Shown one piece after another: positions 11,563-22,740 of a DNA stretch of 64,000 nucleotides (position 1 is the stretch's first letter; each line of letters starts with the position of its first letter). The stretch covers positions 1,155,001 to 1,219,000 of the forward strand of contig JARFJB010000928.1 of the NCBI GenBank assembly GCA_036346205.1, in the 5' to 3' direction. Both the position numbers and the translations under genes were made by a program. The notes under the pieces are model-generated. The model was not told the DNA's origin and made no database searches. It was given only the letters and a program-made list of their open reading frames with translations. The DNA is from Vesta saturnalis (taxonomy: Eukaryota; Arthropoda; Insecta; Coleoptera; Lampyridae).

Positions 11563-11852
11563 TCATTTCGGTAACTGTCCGTTTCATGAAATGTAGTATT
11601 GATTGCTTAATACCACGAAAAAGTTGCGTATTTTGCAATAACAAACATTAAAAGTGTTTAACACCACTCATATACTTTTTATTTTAAACGTTTATGTTAA
11701 TATCTGCCTATGTCTGTTACATTTATATTTGAATTAAACTTGTTCTTAGTTTTCAATACAAATGACGCTGTTTGTAGTTTGGTTTAATTTCGTCATTTCG
11801 GTAACATCATTTCGGTAACAAATAAAATAGTTGGATAATGTTACCTAAATGA
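11563..11852. promoter_or_regulatory. Left cluster of TCATTTCGGTAAC repeats
   Basis: Three direct copies (11563-11575, 11793-11805, 11807-11819) and one inverted near-copy (11840-11852, reading GTTACCTAAATGA). The matching right cluster is at 12775-12787 and 12794-12806. Their placement just inside the inverted ends suggests binding sites for the mobilising transposase. Confidence 0.6.
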
Positions 11853-11886
11853 CTGATAGGAAATTAGTTCTCTAATACAGGAGAAA

Positions 11887-12680
11887 ATGGATGCTGAGAA
11901 GCTTGATGAACTAAAAAAGAGTTTGAAGAGGGATAGGGAACGAATATACGAGACTAACTTGGTTAGGAAGCAGACTTAAAACAAAAGTGCAGCAAAAAAA
12001 CGGAAGATAAATGAAACCAAGGAAGATTTTCAGCAAGTTTTGGAAGGTGATCACAGAAAAGAATCAGCAACTATGAACACTGTTGCTTCATGTGTAGAAG
12101 TGATACGTACCAAAAGAAACAAAAGAAAACCAAAAAGTAATGAGACTGAGGCAAGCCAAAAATTTAAGACAACCAAAAATGGAAGATATGATAAAGCTAC
12201 GTTGAAAAATGATAATAAAGTAGTTAATAGTTTTTGGATCAAAATGAATGAAAAAGAACAGAGAAATAACAAAGACAAAAACAAACCTGTAAGCGACAAT
12301 GAGGTAGATCCAAATTGAGACAACGATGTTGCAAGTGACAATATACCCAGCTGTTCTAAAAAAGAAAATGAATCCAGAGACGTTAAGAATGAAGAAAAAC
12401 TATGGGACGAAAAAAAGTTATAAAAGATAGTGCAACTCAAAATTGACTTAAAGATCCCAGCATAATTGTTATTTCGGATGTCAAAATATTATTTTCAAAG
12501 AATATTAAGCTCACGAGCGGTATATGTTTTTCTTGTACCTTTGCAATTACTAAAGTTTATCTGGTACCAAATGTTTGGATTGTAAAAGATCATACCAATT
12601 AACTTGTATATTGAAACATAAACTTAACTACACATCATCAACTGACGTTTATATATGTCGAGTGTGTGGAAGTAAAAAAT
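11887..12680 (+). pseudogene. Lysine-rich linker plus degenerate PHD finger
   Basis: The ATG at 11887 opens one continuous frame to 12420 that is interrupted by a TAA near 11977 and a TGA at 12316. It begins MDAEKLDELKKSLKRDRERI and stays strongly charged (Lys, Glu, Asn) with a nuclear-localisation-like AAKKRK. From about 12515, in other frames, come the cysteine pairs CFSC and CLDC, then KRSYQLTC and YICRVCG before a stop at 12673. The spacing matches a C4HC3 PHD finger whose histidine (SYH-x2-C) has become glutamine. PHD fingers at the C-terminus occur in insect pogo-like transposases, including the copy at 33.97 kb here. The frameshift near 12540 and the lost His mean the finger is unlikely to fold. 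Confidence 0.65.
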
Positions 12681-13395
12681 AACTTTTATTATTTTGTATT
12701 TCTATTATAAGAATAAAATATATTTTGGATAACACTTTTATTTGCTATGAAATCCCAGTCTTGAAATTTTAAAATCATTTCGGTAACAATTTGTCATTTC
12801 GGTAACATTTTAAAAATGTGAATTTTTGTCAGTTGTTTATTCTGTGTTTTACTTTAAACATCGTTTTTGCTAAAACCTTACGTTCCTTTCATAAAATTTA
12901 TTTAAAAAGGTATTAAGCTGAGCATTTATTTAATTGTTAACCAAAATAAAAGTTTTAAAATGAGAATAGAAACCAAAATAAAAAAATAAAAACGAGCAAA
13001 AATCATAATAATTTTGCACTGCTAGTCAAAAGTAAGGCAAAGTAAAGATTCAAGTTTACAGAAATGGTTAAAAAATTAAAATTGGGAGACTTTGTTTTTT
13101 TTACCACTTCTGCATTTGAATTGTCCCATTATGTGAAACAGAGCCATATCTATTCTTTTAAAACGACTGCATAACAAATAATACCTAACCATAATGCATA
13201 CATTGTAATATTAAAGTGATTACTGACGTCCCAAAAATAATCAAATCTTACATGACAAGAAAATTATTTCTTAAAGTTTTTGAAGTTTTCTAGAAGATTT
13301 AGTTTTTGTAACGCCCATTTCAAATCTGGTTTCCTTACTATCGCTTTCCCATTCGCAAGTCTTAAAAATTTTAACCCTTAAAAGTTGTTTCAATA

Positions 13396-15989
13396 TTAAT
13401 TCTTTGTGCATTCATCAATATTTCCTTCTATTTTATTATTTGTAACATTAAAAACTTTATTAAGAAAATTATTTGAGTGTTTTTCTTTCAAATAAAAAAT
13501 ATTAAAATTAATCAAAACAGATTTAAAAAAATTATAAAACGCCACGGAAGGTTTTTTCAAATAGGAGACGTTCGTCAGTTTCCCCATAATCTCTATATTT
13601 TATTAGTAAGTGGTTTCGGAAGTTTGATCTGTAGTTATTTTCAGACATCTTTCGCATGAATATTTTTTGGTAAAAAAGTGAATTAAATATCCGACTAAGT
13701 ATGCTGTTGACGCTGCTTCCAAATCAGCATCTTTTTCTGTCGCTGGGTCGGGTGATTGAGGGATTGTATTTCTTTATCATCTTCTATTTCCTCGCTTTCC
13801 GAGTTTTTCACCCTATTTGCAAAGAAACGGATTATTAATGTACCTACTTTAGAGTAAAAAGACAATAATTAGCTTTTCGATGTCTATCAAAAATTGTAAT
13901 TTCAAAAAGAATTGTATCCCAAAGTAGTATCATCAGTCTACTCACATTTCTTCAGGAATATCGACAAAATCATCCATATCTACTTCGCAATTTGCAGATT
14001 CAATTGGTTTTATATGCATTGTATGTTGTAGTGCTAATCTAAATTGTTTGCAAGTAGGATGCAAATTATATCCTCCATGATGTCGAATTAATCCAAATAT
14101 ATTTTCTAACGCATCTTGATTTATGCGGCCAGTTAATAAATATTTACAATCGTTATTTTCTGTTAAGTGGGACCATAATTCCCATTGAGACAATATATAT
14201 TTTTTCTGAATTTAAGAGTACTTTTGTCCTGGACAGTTATTGATTCCACCCATGGAATAGAGTCTTTTAGAAAGTTAATTGAAGAAGGATTAGTAAGAGA
14301 TAAACCTCGTTTAAGAGGATTTGAATCGAACGTACTGCGACTATTTAAGCAATCAAAAATGTCATTAATTTTTTTGACAAACAGAGCTGTGTGTTCAGCG
14401 GAATCACTCTGAAGTTGCCCTGTTTGTTTTACTGTTAATATTGCTGCATACATTGAATGCCGGAAAATTTAGGTAGCAAGTTTAACTTTCATTTTTTCAA
14501 AAGTATTTGGATAAATATGCGATTTTGTTAGTTTTGGTAAGGCTCTTCCTGAAATATAAGTAAAAATGTTAATTTCTCTTACCTGTGTTACTGGTACTAT
14601 CAATTTTATAAACGTTGACAACGTCACTCCATCTTACTGCTATTCTGTTCACTTTAAATATGACATTATTGTTCGAAAAATTGTTTCTAACACTTTTTAT
14701 TAAGTGAGATCATTCATTTCGAAATGTGGATGATGTTCCGAAATTTGCAACAAATTGAACACTTTTCTGTTTATTGGACTCTGATCGCACACTATTATTT
14801 TCGGAAGCAGACCGATGGAAAATAACTTTTGAAGAACTTGTAGAATTAAGTTTTTCAGCATTTCTGGCTTCATGTTAGCGTTAAGATAATACGCAAACGG
14901 AATTTTCCAGGAATATTGTAGACCCCTTAATAAAAACACAGTTGCGTGAGTTGCTTTCTTAGGGGTTCTACCAAATTGTCTATAATCTTCGAAACCTTCC
15001 ACATACCCATATTTGAAATTTAAAGCTAAACTAACTTTTAAAGATATTTCGTCGAACATTACGATATATTGTCTTTCGTATAAAGACATAGTTTTTACTT
15101 TATTTCCTAATTTTCGTATAAGAGTAGTTTGTACTCCTGTCCTTAAATGCGAAATGTTTAGCCACCTTCTGATCGTACTGACTCCTGTAAGTTTAAAGTT
15201 TAAAGTTTTCAACATGTAACGATAATTGCTTGGGGATTTATAGTAAAGAGATAATGCTAGTTGTTGTCTCTTTCCCTTTTGCTGCATAGCTGTTAATGAT
15301 GCTGCTGCTGGACTTATTATCTTATTAGATTTTGGTGTCATTTTAATATTTAATTTCTGTTGTAAATGTTGTAATCGACGAATGCGTTGATTGGAGATTT
15401 TTACGAGCCTATTTTTTACAACCAATTTTCTTTTCTGCTTTACTTTTCTGGGTGTATGAGTTATTGCAAATGATATGCTTGTTGGTGATATGAATGTATC
15501 TTGACTTGGACTAGAAGATATGGTCTGCTTTCTTACTTTACCTGGAGGACTATCTTTTAACATCTGAAGAGTTTCGGAATCATCAGATGAAGACTGTGAT
15601 AATGGTCTTTTATTTCTGGAATACGTTTTTAACGTTTGAGTCCCGCTACATGAAGGAACGGGTTCATCAGGAATTTCTTCAGTCGACGCAATTGATATTG
15701 GTACTGCACTACGCACCAATCTTTTCGGTCTTGTATTTGGGTTGAAAAAATCGGTATTTTTAAAATATACTTCGCACAAACATTTTTTAATTAATTCATC
15801 ATTTTCTAAAGCGTTCAATGTAATATTCCCAGAATTCACTATCCACTGTTTGCACCTGTTAATGTCTTTAACCGGAAATTTAAAGAAAGATAGTTCTTTA
15901 TTTTTATATCTACTGTTCAGACAATTGCAATAACTGCAAACTATAGAAGTTGACATTTTTTGAAATATAAATTTTAAAATGCCCGCCAA
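13396..15989 (-). pseudogene. P-element transposase (THAP-domain type), mildly decayed
   Basis: The 429-residue frame at 14700-15989 starts with a THAP-type zinc domain (CSYCNCLNSRY, FFKFPVKD, CKQWIVNSG). Its last zinc pair, normally C-x2-H, reads CEVYF, so the histidine is lost. A basic helical region follows (LVKISNQRIRRLQHLQQKL). Next comes the RNase-H-like part with YIVMFDEIS and KIIVCDQSPINRKVFNLL, both typical of P/THAP9 transposases. Beyond a frameshift near 14690 the protein continues (NRIAVRWSDVV, ALPKLTKSHIYPNTFEKM), is broken by a TAA, and resumes at 14453 (LFVKKINDIFDCLNS). At 13942-14193 it gives CKYLLTGRINQDALENIFGL and IRHHGGYNLHPTCKQF, the classical C-terminal block. A 133-nt intron with GTGAGT donor and AG acceptor (13813-13945) precedes the terminal part (AYLVGYLIHFFTKKYSCERC). 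Cut-and-paste transposase by family; this copy is inactive. Confidence 0.88.
13813..13945 (-). other. Intron in the P-element transposase
   Basis: On the minus strand GTGAGTAG follows the codons for DIPEE, and TTGCAAATAG precedes a frame with VKNSESEEIEDD. Reading across the splice keeps the frame open. Length is 133 nt. P elements normally have introns, one of them regulated by tissue-specific splicing in Drosophila. Confidence 0.6.
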
Positions 15990-16218
15990 AAATTTCGATA
16001 TTAAAATTTTTACAAAGAATGAAATAATATCAGTCAGTAATAAAGAGAACTACAATAGATTTATTAATTATTAATTCAGTACTAAATAGAACAACCGACC
16101 CGGCGCGATAATTTTAAGTCTAAACACTCTCACGAAAAGTTATAAACTGAAAATTGAAATTTTTAAATTTTAGTTTGTAGGGATAAAAGCAATAAAATAT
16201 ACATTCACAACCAAACTA

Positions 16219-16275
16219 ACAGGCGCCGGGCCCGGGTTCTAAATCTAATAATGGGCCCTCCCCCCACGTGACAAG
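16219..16275. other. GC-rich patch between the P-element gene and the pogo remnant
   Basis: CAGGCGCCGGGCCCGGG and, 30 bp on, GGGCCCTCCCCCCACGTGAC stand out sharply in an AT-rich region. Position upstream of the THAP frame and the CAGG start would fit a DNA-transposon terminus, but I find no inverted partner below 13.4 kb. The function is unknown. Confidence 0.35.
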
Positions 16276-16388
16276 AATTGTAAGTAAACAATTAAAATAA
16301 ATAACAAAATTTATTATTATCCCAAAAATTGTAAAGAAAGAACACGTGAAGCATTAAGTACAGAAATAATATTTACATTATAAGTAAA

Positions 16389-17540
16389 TAGGGTAAACTG
16401 GTCCATAATGGGACGCGGTCCATAGTGGGAATTTTACTCTCCTGGCTATTTTATCGTCGCGGTAGAGCTATATTTCAGTGTGTGTGCTATCATAACAGTG
16501 TTTCCTTTGAATCTCTTGTTGGTTTTTCAATTGGTACGGTGCGTTTCGATATTTTGGAAATTCAGGTAAGTGATCAGCGAAAATTTTTATTTCTATGTTC
16601 AGATTTTTTCGAATAATCTGCCGAAATGTATCCTTTTTTAACAAGAATTTGGTATGGATATCTAAAACATACATAACCTCAATATTATCTTATTCTGTTT
16701 ATACCTAGCTCTACCACTTTGATAAAATTTTTGGTCATTTGTATTTTGATGGGATAAGATAACATAATGAGGTCCATGCTGAAATACGCTGAAACATGCT
16801 AAAAATTTTCATTCTTTGCAGAATTGAATATGCCGAGACATTCAAGATCCCAACTGTCAGCAGTTTTTGAAAAAATCAGAGAGGATCATGAAGTCTATGC
16901 AAGGTCTATGCATTCTGCAGTGAAAGATGTTGTACAAAATCAAATGACATTGATGAGTGCATCCAAAAAGCATGGTGTAAGCAAGTCAGCTTTACAGCGG
17001 AAAGTGAAGAAGTTCAAATTAGCCAATGAAGCTAATGAAGAAAATACATATGATTTTGAATTCGGACGAAGCCATGGATTCAAACCAATATTTACAAGTA
17101 GATAGGAGCAGCTATTAAGCGAGTATATAATTGAAGCTTGTGAAATGTGTTACGGCTTAACATTATTAAATACTCGTGAATTAGCTTACAAGTATGCCAT
17201 TACTATTAAAAAAACGGTGCCTCGAGCTTGGCAAGAGAAGAAACGAGCTGGAGTCGAATGAATGAATAATTTTAGGAAACGACACCCTATGTTATCGCTT
17301 CGAAAACCAGAAGCAACTGGCCTTGGTAGGGCGACCAGCTTCAACAAGCACAATGTGGCTACATTTTTCAACAACTTGAGAAATGTGATAACGAAACATA
17401 ATATCCAGCCGAACCAAATATACAATTGTGATGAGACTGGTGTCACCAATGTGCATAAACCCGGGAAGGTACTTGCTAAAATTAAACAAAAACAAAAATC
17501 GTTAAAATCATGCGTTTTATTTTGTCCTTGTAACTGAAGC
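16389..17540 (+). pseudogene. 3'-truncated pogo/Tigger-like transposase
   Basis: A left-end-like sequence at 16389 (GGGTAAACTGGTCCATAATG) precedes a frame starting with MPRHSRSQ at 16830. The first part is a Psq/HTH DNA-binding region (QMTLMSASKKHGVSKSALQR). After a TAG at 17102 follow a CENP-B-like stretch (LLSEYIIEACEMCYGLTL, TRELAYKYA, VPRAWQEKKRAGVE). After a TGA at 17258, in place of a conserved Trp, come FRKRHPMLSLRKPEATGLGR, FNKHNVATFFNNL and NQIYNCDETGVTNVHKPGKV. The last contains the first catalytic Asp of the DDE domain (NxDETG). The gene stops there and the other catalytic residues are missing. The next recognisable sequence is an inverted gene of another family from 17696, so the right half was deleted or replaced. 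Confidence 0.85.
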
Positions 17541-17695
17541 TCAACGGAATGATGGAAACTGTCAGCAGACACGAAAGTGTGCCCCTGTTCAAAATAATAT
17601 GCTTTCACAATATTTACTTTGATTTTTGTACAAAGCCCAATTCTTGTTTTGAGCTGAGCAGTTATCCAGCTAAAGTATATGATATGCTCTACATC

Positions 17696-19071
17696 TCAGT
17701 TATGTAGGAAAAACTGAAGGAAGGTGCTTATTATTTCTTCTTTTCCCCTTCCCCTAATGGATTCGTGCCACAGAGATGCAAAAAGTAAAATATGTCTTTG
17801 ATTTTTACCGACTGGTACAAAAGATTCGTTATAAACTACCAGCCGATCACTAAAAACAACAGTTTTGAAAGTGTCCATTCTGGGAAACATTATAACCTTT
17901 TGCAAATCCGCGGAAACACATATTGTGTTGCAATCATAGGTTTTAGAAGCAAACTTTTTATACAAATTAGGAGACATTTTTGCCCATGTAATATGCTCTA
18001 ACCAATTCACACAGGTACTACAATTTGGGTCTAAGTTCTCTTTATTATGATCTTTGTGGAGGTTCATTATTTGACATACCTCACACTCTTCATGTACTAG
18101 ACGAGTAAAATGAATATTTTCCTTCGCAACTAACTTTCTGTAAGTTTCACAGGAACACTTCAATTCTGGGTACTTACTAACAAAATCGTCATGCATAAAT
18201 TGTATTATCACATCACTTGGTAGATATTTTACATGCGGTGCATGTTCCCGTCGATAATGGCTAATAGGGTGAAAACTGTCAATATATGCCGATAATTTCA
18301 TTCGGCATATTTTATTCTGTGGAATTTGCTTACCTCTCATATCTATTTTAGGGTTCAAAGACCCTTATTTTTGTCTTATGAAGAACATTAAATATCACTC
18401 TGTCGTTTTTTTATTGTATCCCAGAATGGCAAGAAAAAAGTTTTGCATACACTGGTTTGCTCCTTATTTTCCTTAGTTAGTCTATAAATATGTCATTTGT
18501 CTCTGAGAATCCTCAGCCGTCTTCCTTTTAGTATCTACGCGAGAGCAATTGTTTAGAATAAATGATCCTTGATTTAACCATGACGTAGACCAATATTCTT
18601 CATGAATACGTTTTCGAATATCCTGATTAAATGATTTAGTACACTTCTTCATACATTTATTCTCATTGCAAGGTTCTTGAATATTACACCTGCTGATAAA
18701 CAACTTTTTAGCTTGTTTTCTTATTTTGACCAACTTTATCTTTTAACGCCTTGCCTTATTTCGTTTTCATTTCTTAATGGATTAGTTCTTGGTTCGCCTT
18801 GTTCTAATCCAAGTTCTAAATCGTCTTCTCTCGATACACTATTATTAACGTTTTCGAATTCGGTAGTTGTCTCTTGTTGTCCTTGTGGTAAATTAACTTT
18901 TTCAGTTAGCTCGTTTCCAAAATTATTAGGGTGGAATATGTGGACCTCTTGGTTTTGTAAATTCAAGTCTTCAAATGTTTCCTGATTGAACTGCACAGTT
19001 TCAAGCTGAATTAATACTGAAGGTAACCCTGAAAGATTAGCATCGATGGCATCCATCGCATTTACAAGCAC
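17696..19071 (-). pseudogene. Multicopy insect mobile-family protein of unknown function
   Basis: Three minus-strand frames in order form one protein. At 18736-19071 there is an acidic, Asn/Gln-rich N-terminus. At 18482-18733 a Cys-rich segment contains EPCNENKCMKKCTKSF and IHEEYWSTSW. Near 18390-18450, in another frame, VCKTFFL appears. At 17696-18358 come RMKLSAYIDSFHPISHYRRE, VKYLPSDVIIQFM, HEECEVCQIM, ADLQKVIMFPR, VVYNESFVPVG and ASLWHESIRGRGKEEIISTF. I recognise this as a family present in very many near-identical or decayed copies in insect genomes and annotated as uncharacterised; it is presumably transposon-derived. The Cys motifs suggest zinc binding and the later half looks RNase-H-like, but that is inference. 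Frameshifts separate the parts and the C-terminus appears cut at 17696. Confidence 0.7.
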
Positions 19072-22000
19072 AGATTGTTCTTTAACAACTGTTAGTTAAT
19101 TGGAGTTATCTTGCATCTCATGTGATTCAAAAACGTTGGTACCTAATTCATACCTTGTCACTGGGGGTTATTCTTCATTCCAAGGAACTGAATAGGTATC
19201 ACTTTCTCCTTCTTCAATATTGAAGGTGTTTTATTTCGTACGATTTGATGATCACCAAGGTAATCATCAATGTTTTTTAGTCATTACACTTTATATACCG
19301 ATCTATCAATTGTCTTATTGTACATTTATGACTTACTATTAAACCATCAACTTAGGACACTTTCAACAAGCGCTTAAAACGCTATTGTAAACTATTACGC
19401 AATCTTTCTATTACACCCAAATTGCCAATTTTTGCACTTTTTATCATTTTATTAAGGAAGGTAATTTTCAACTTCTTCCCTATCACCGTTAGTTAGTTCT
19501 TATTTGTAATTTTAACACTTTATAGGGCAGCGTGACTATACAATGTCACTTAGACTGCGAATTGTGATCGCTTATTTATATGCGACCCTTTCTGTTCGCT
19601 TACTTATCGCGACTGTTTATATATTTTCAAATTGAATATATAGACCACTTATTAAAATAAACTCAAACTTTTCATCTTAATATTAATTACATTCAAATAC
19701 AAATAAACAATAACCGTTTCTTTATCCAGAAAAATAATATATAAATATCTAATCTCGTATAACGAGAGCGAAATTTTGATTTTTCTAAAGCTCCCGTTAC
19801 AATTGTTCATTTAAGTTCAACAACTCCAACATCCTCTTTCCCCTGGACATTCTACAAAAGTTTATTAATAGAGCTTTTATACAACTGAATATAACAATTA
19901 TCGACTAGGTCCATTTTTTAGGTTAGGTTTCTGCTAGTTAGATACTAAGTTGTACACACAGAATAACACACAAACAACTGTGGATGAAAAACCGAAAAGA
20001 ATCCTTATTTCAAGTATTTGGATAAATTATATTATATTAATCTTGACTAAACACTGATTAATACTAGTTAGACCGGTTAGAAGTTGGCAGTAACTAAATG
20101 AACGAATTAGGTTATACGACGGTAAGAAGGCAGCAACTGAGTGCAAGAGTGTAGATACTGCTTTTATGCGCGCGAATCGGTATATACTGCCTTTTTGCTT
20201 TGTAATAAAGCTAAAAATCGAAAAATCAGTAACTGTTTTTGCCTTGTCATTTGTGTAGGTTACGTTTATACTGCTCTTTTACACTGTAAAGAGATAGAGG
20301 AAACTCATACGAATCCAATGATACTGATAACTAAATTTTCGAATTTTTTCCAGTTACTGCGTTCTTCCTAAGTACGGCAGTATTAGTCTATGGCCCTCTT
20401 GAGATGCTAACCTCAAATTAAGAACAAGAGTTACCGACTGAAGTGAGTTACGTCACCCCTCCATATTTGGGGGCACCGATGCCTTGTGCACTCCTTTGTA
20501 AAGCAATCCGCTGTTAATTATCACTCAGATAAACCTTTTTGATAAATAAAGGGTATATTAAATTATAGTAGGTACGGTACAAAATAAGCACAGATATTGA
20601 AAGAATAATTTAAGTAAGTAGTGAGAAAACTAAGCTAACATACAAAATTCAGAGTCCATTAAGATATTTTATGTTTAGATCTTCAAGAAAATGTTTATTA
20701 CATTTGTTCTTTGTTATTAAAGATCCGCCCTTTTATCTTTTTTAATAAAATGAAAAGAATGAAAGCAATAAAAATTATGCATATAAATGAGATTAGTTTA
20801 TTAAAGTTGTATTTTATTAGTACAAAACGACTAGCTAAGGTACACAAAACTCTATATTAGGTTAAACAAACTTTGCGGAAAAAAATGGAAATTATACATA
20901 CAAACAAAATTGAGAATGTTTAATTTTTGTTTTCTTCGCATACGAAAAATTTATATATACGAAGAAAAAAGCAAATAGACTTGTTAAGGTACAACTTTTG
21001 CATTAAAAAATTACAACACATTTTTTCAGTAAAAGTATGTTTTGTATGATAAAAACACGCTACTACTTTCACAAATTTAGATATTAAATTAAAAATATAC
21101 ATAAAAAATACGTATAAATTAATAAAATGATATTTTTATGCAATATGAAGCCAACGTTTTATTGGTATGTATGTTTTGGGCAGGAACTGACGTTTTAATT
21201 TAAAATTGAGTATAGATTACAATTCCCTATTTTACAACAATATTAATTTATTAATATTTTCTTGCATAAAATACTCATTGTTTATTAAAACACATGAACT
21301 AATTTCCAACAAATTAATAGTGGGTGGAAATATTTAGGATCGCTAGTAGGTTCAATTTCAAAGACGCCGAAAAATCCAATACCGAGTTACTTTCATTTTA
21401 ATCAGTTTTATGGGATTAGCAATATAAATTAAATTTTATTAATTTTAATTACATTGTAATAATTATTAACAGGAAAATTGTATGAAAGGGAAGTATAGAT
21501 AATGGGTGAGGCTTCGTCGTCTATAACCCACTGCAGTGTGATATCAAAAAATAAAATTTTTGGGATAATAAGTGTATTGCTAATGGAAATTTTTCTGTTA
21601 TTTTAAAACGCCTAAAGCGAGGAGTCGTACGCGCGGACGGTAATTTTTTGTGTAGTGAAAAATACTTGTGAAAGTTGGATTCAAAGAGAGGATTAACTCT
21701 CACGCGGTGTTGGGAAGGTTCATTAAATAGGAAAATTATCAGTATCAAGTACTTACAGTTATTATTACATAAACCTTACTCTTGATGAATATACGCTTCA
21801 TGCTTTAATGTGCAATGCTTACAAGTAATCCAAAAAAGACAAAACCAAAATTTTAAAACAAAAATATACTCGTATTGCCTAGAAAAAAAATATTTCAAGT
21901 AAATATTAACAATATTTCTTTGTACTACTGTACTTACTCACATAATCCACCCTACACTTAACGTTCTGGTTCATATACCAAATTAACAGAACAACGCTTT

Positions 22001-22244
22001 TTATTTATTGCTCAAAATGAAACCACATTGATGAATCTTAAATTTGTTATATAAGAATGGCTCTAATTATATTAGAAAGATAGTCATTTTAACTTAGCTT
22101 GTTTAAGTATGAACCATTAAACTTATGAGGGTGCTGAAGTGATACTTTTTAGGTTTTATTTTCTAAATTGAGAACTATTTTAGTTTTATTATTTAAATTT
22201 AGTATTAAATTTATTTGAAACCGAAGTAGTAGTGTTTTGAAATT
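19072..22244. other. Long AT-rich region without recognisable gene
   Basis: Frames here are short and without motifs. A weak internal duplication (TATACTGCCTTTTTGCTTTG near 20178 and TATACTGCTCTTTTACACTG near 20268) is the only local structure seen. The part from about 21950 to 22140 is related to 56.68-56.88 kb (both contain ACCAAATTAACAGAAC and later TATGAACCATTAAAC/CATGAACTATTAAAC). Confidence 0.45.
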
Positions 22245-22339
22245 GCAATCACAAACATAATGTCAAAAAATTTATAAACATTATTCATATACATAAATAA
22301 ATCTCATAATAAAAATTTATAAATTAAATAAGTAGAAGT
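22245..22339. repeat. Left flank of the Polinton, duplicated at 59.75 kb
   Basis: TGCAATCAC, TATACAT and TCTCATAATA blocks occur in the same order at 59755-59820. This marks the left half of a duplicated locus that lacks the Polinton in its other copy. Confidence 0.6.
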
Positions 22340-22740
22340 AGGGCACCATGCGCCATCTTGGATTTGACGACACAAGGATGCCCCACGTGGGGGACCGTAT
22401 TTTCCACCCCTATGGTTTCTTTTCGGAGGTCAACCCTTGATAGAATTTTTAACCCTAATTAGAGCCTTTTTGACAGCAATTTTGCACTTGCTTACGTGAG
22501 GGGCAGATGTAGGGGTTGGTCTTGGACTTGGGGTTGGTCTAGGAGCTTAGAGCTGTCTTGGGCTTGGGTTAGGTCTTGGGGCTGGGGGCAGATGTAGGGG
22601 CTGGTCTTTGACTGGGGCTGGACTTGGGCTGGGTCTTGGACCTGGGGTTTGGTCTTGGACTTGGGGCTGGTACTAGTTTTGGTTAGGGTTATTTTTGATG
22701 GTCATATTTAAACCTAATTAAGCTCCTTTTGGTTGTATTA
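22340..22740. repeat. Polinton left terminal inverted repeat
   Basis: The outer 100 bp (AGGGCACCATGCGCC..., CCCCACGTGG, CCACCCCTATGGTTTCTTTT) match the right end closely. Inside follows a G-rich imperfect minisatellite (about 22505-22680) of units like CTTGGGGCTGGTCTTGGA, then a weakly matching AT-rich part. The partner is 32085-32553. Confidence 0.88.

Larger units (their letters stand above)
11394..13146 (+). mobile_element. TA-flanked, pogo-like non-autonomous element with PHD-finger remnant
   Basis: The ends are inverted copies of TGGCTCTGTTTCACATAATG plus eight further matching bases (11394-11421 and 13119-13146). A TA lies on each side (11392-11393; 13147-13148). Inside are five direct copies of the 13-mer TCATTTCGGTAAC (11563, 11793, 11807, 12775, 12794) and one inverted copy with a single mismatch (11840-11852). 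They cluster at both sides of the coding remnant and behave like subterminal transposase-binding repeats. The element lacks any DDE catalytic domain, so it must have depended on a partner. The PHD finger and the TA duplication point to the pogo/Tigger group; this assignment is inference. Confidence 0.75.

Noticed and set aside
12051..12440. 129-residue minus-strand frame rich in Leu, Ser and Phe
   Set aside because: It is the complement of the Lys/Glu/Asn-rich coding remnant at 11887-12420; composition explains the hydrophobic appearance. No other evidence.
11394..15989. The PHD-finger element and the P-element transposase as one composite transposon
   Set aside because: The inverted ends with TA flanks close at 13146, before the P-element gene begins, and the two coding parts lie on opposite strands.
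17186..17608. 140-residue minus-strand frame with hydrophobic stretches
   Set aside because: Antisense shadow of the pogo transposase at 17262-17537, which has clear family motifs on plus.
22500..22700. CRISPR-like regularity of repeated GGGGCTGG units
   Set aside because: Units are adjacent and degenerate with no unique spacers; this is a minisatellite in a eukaryotic transposon end.
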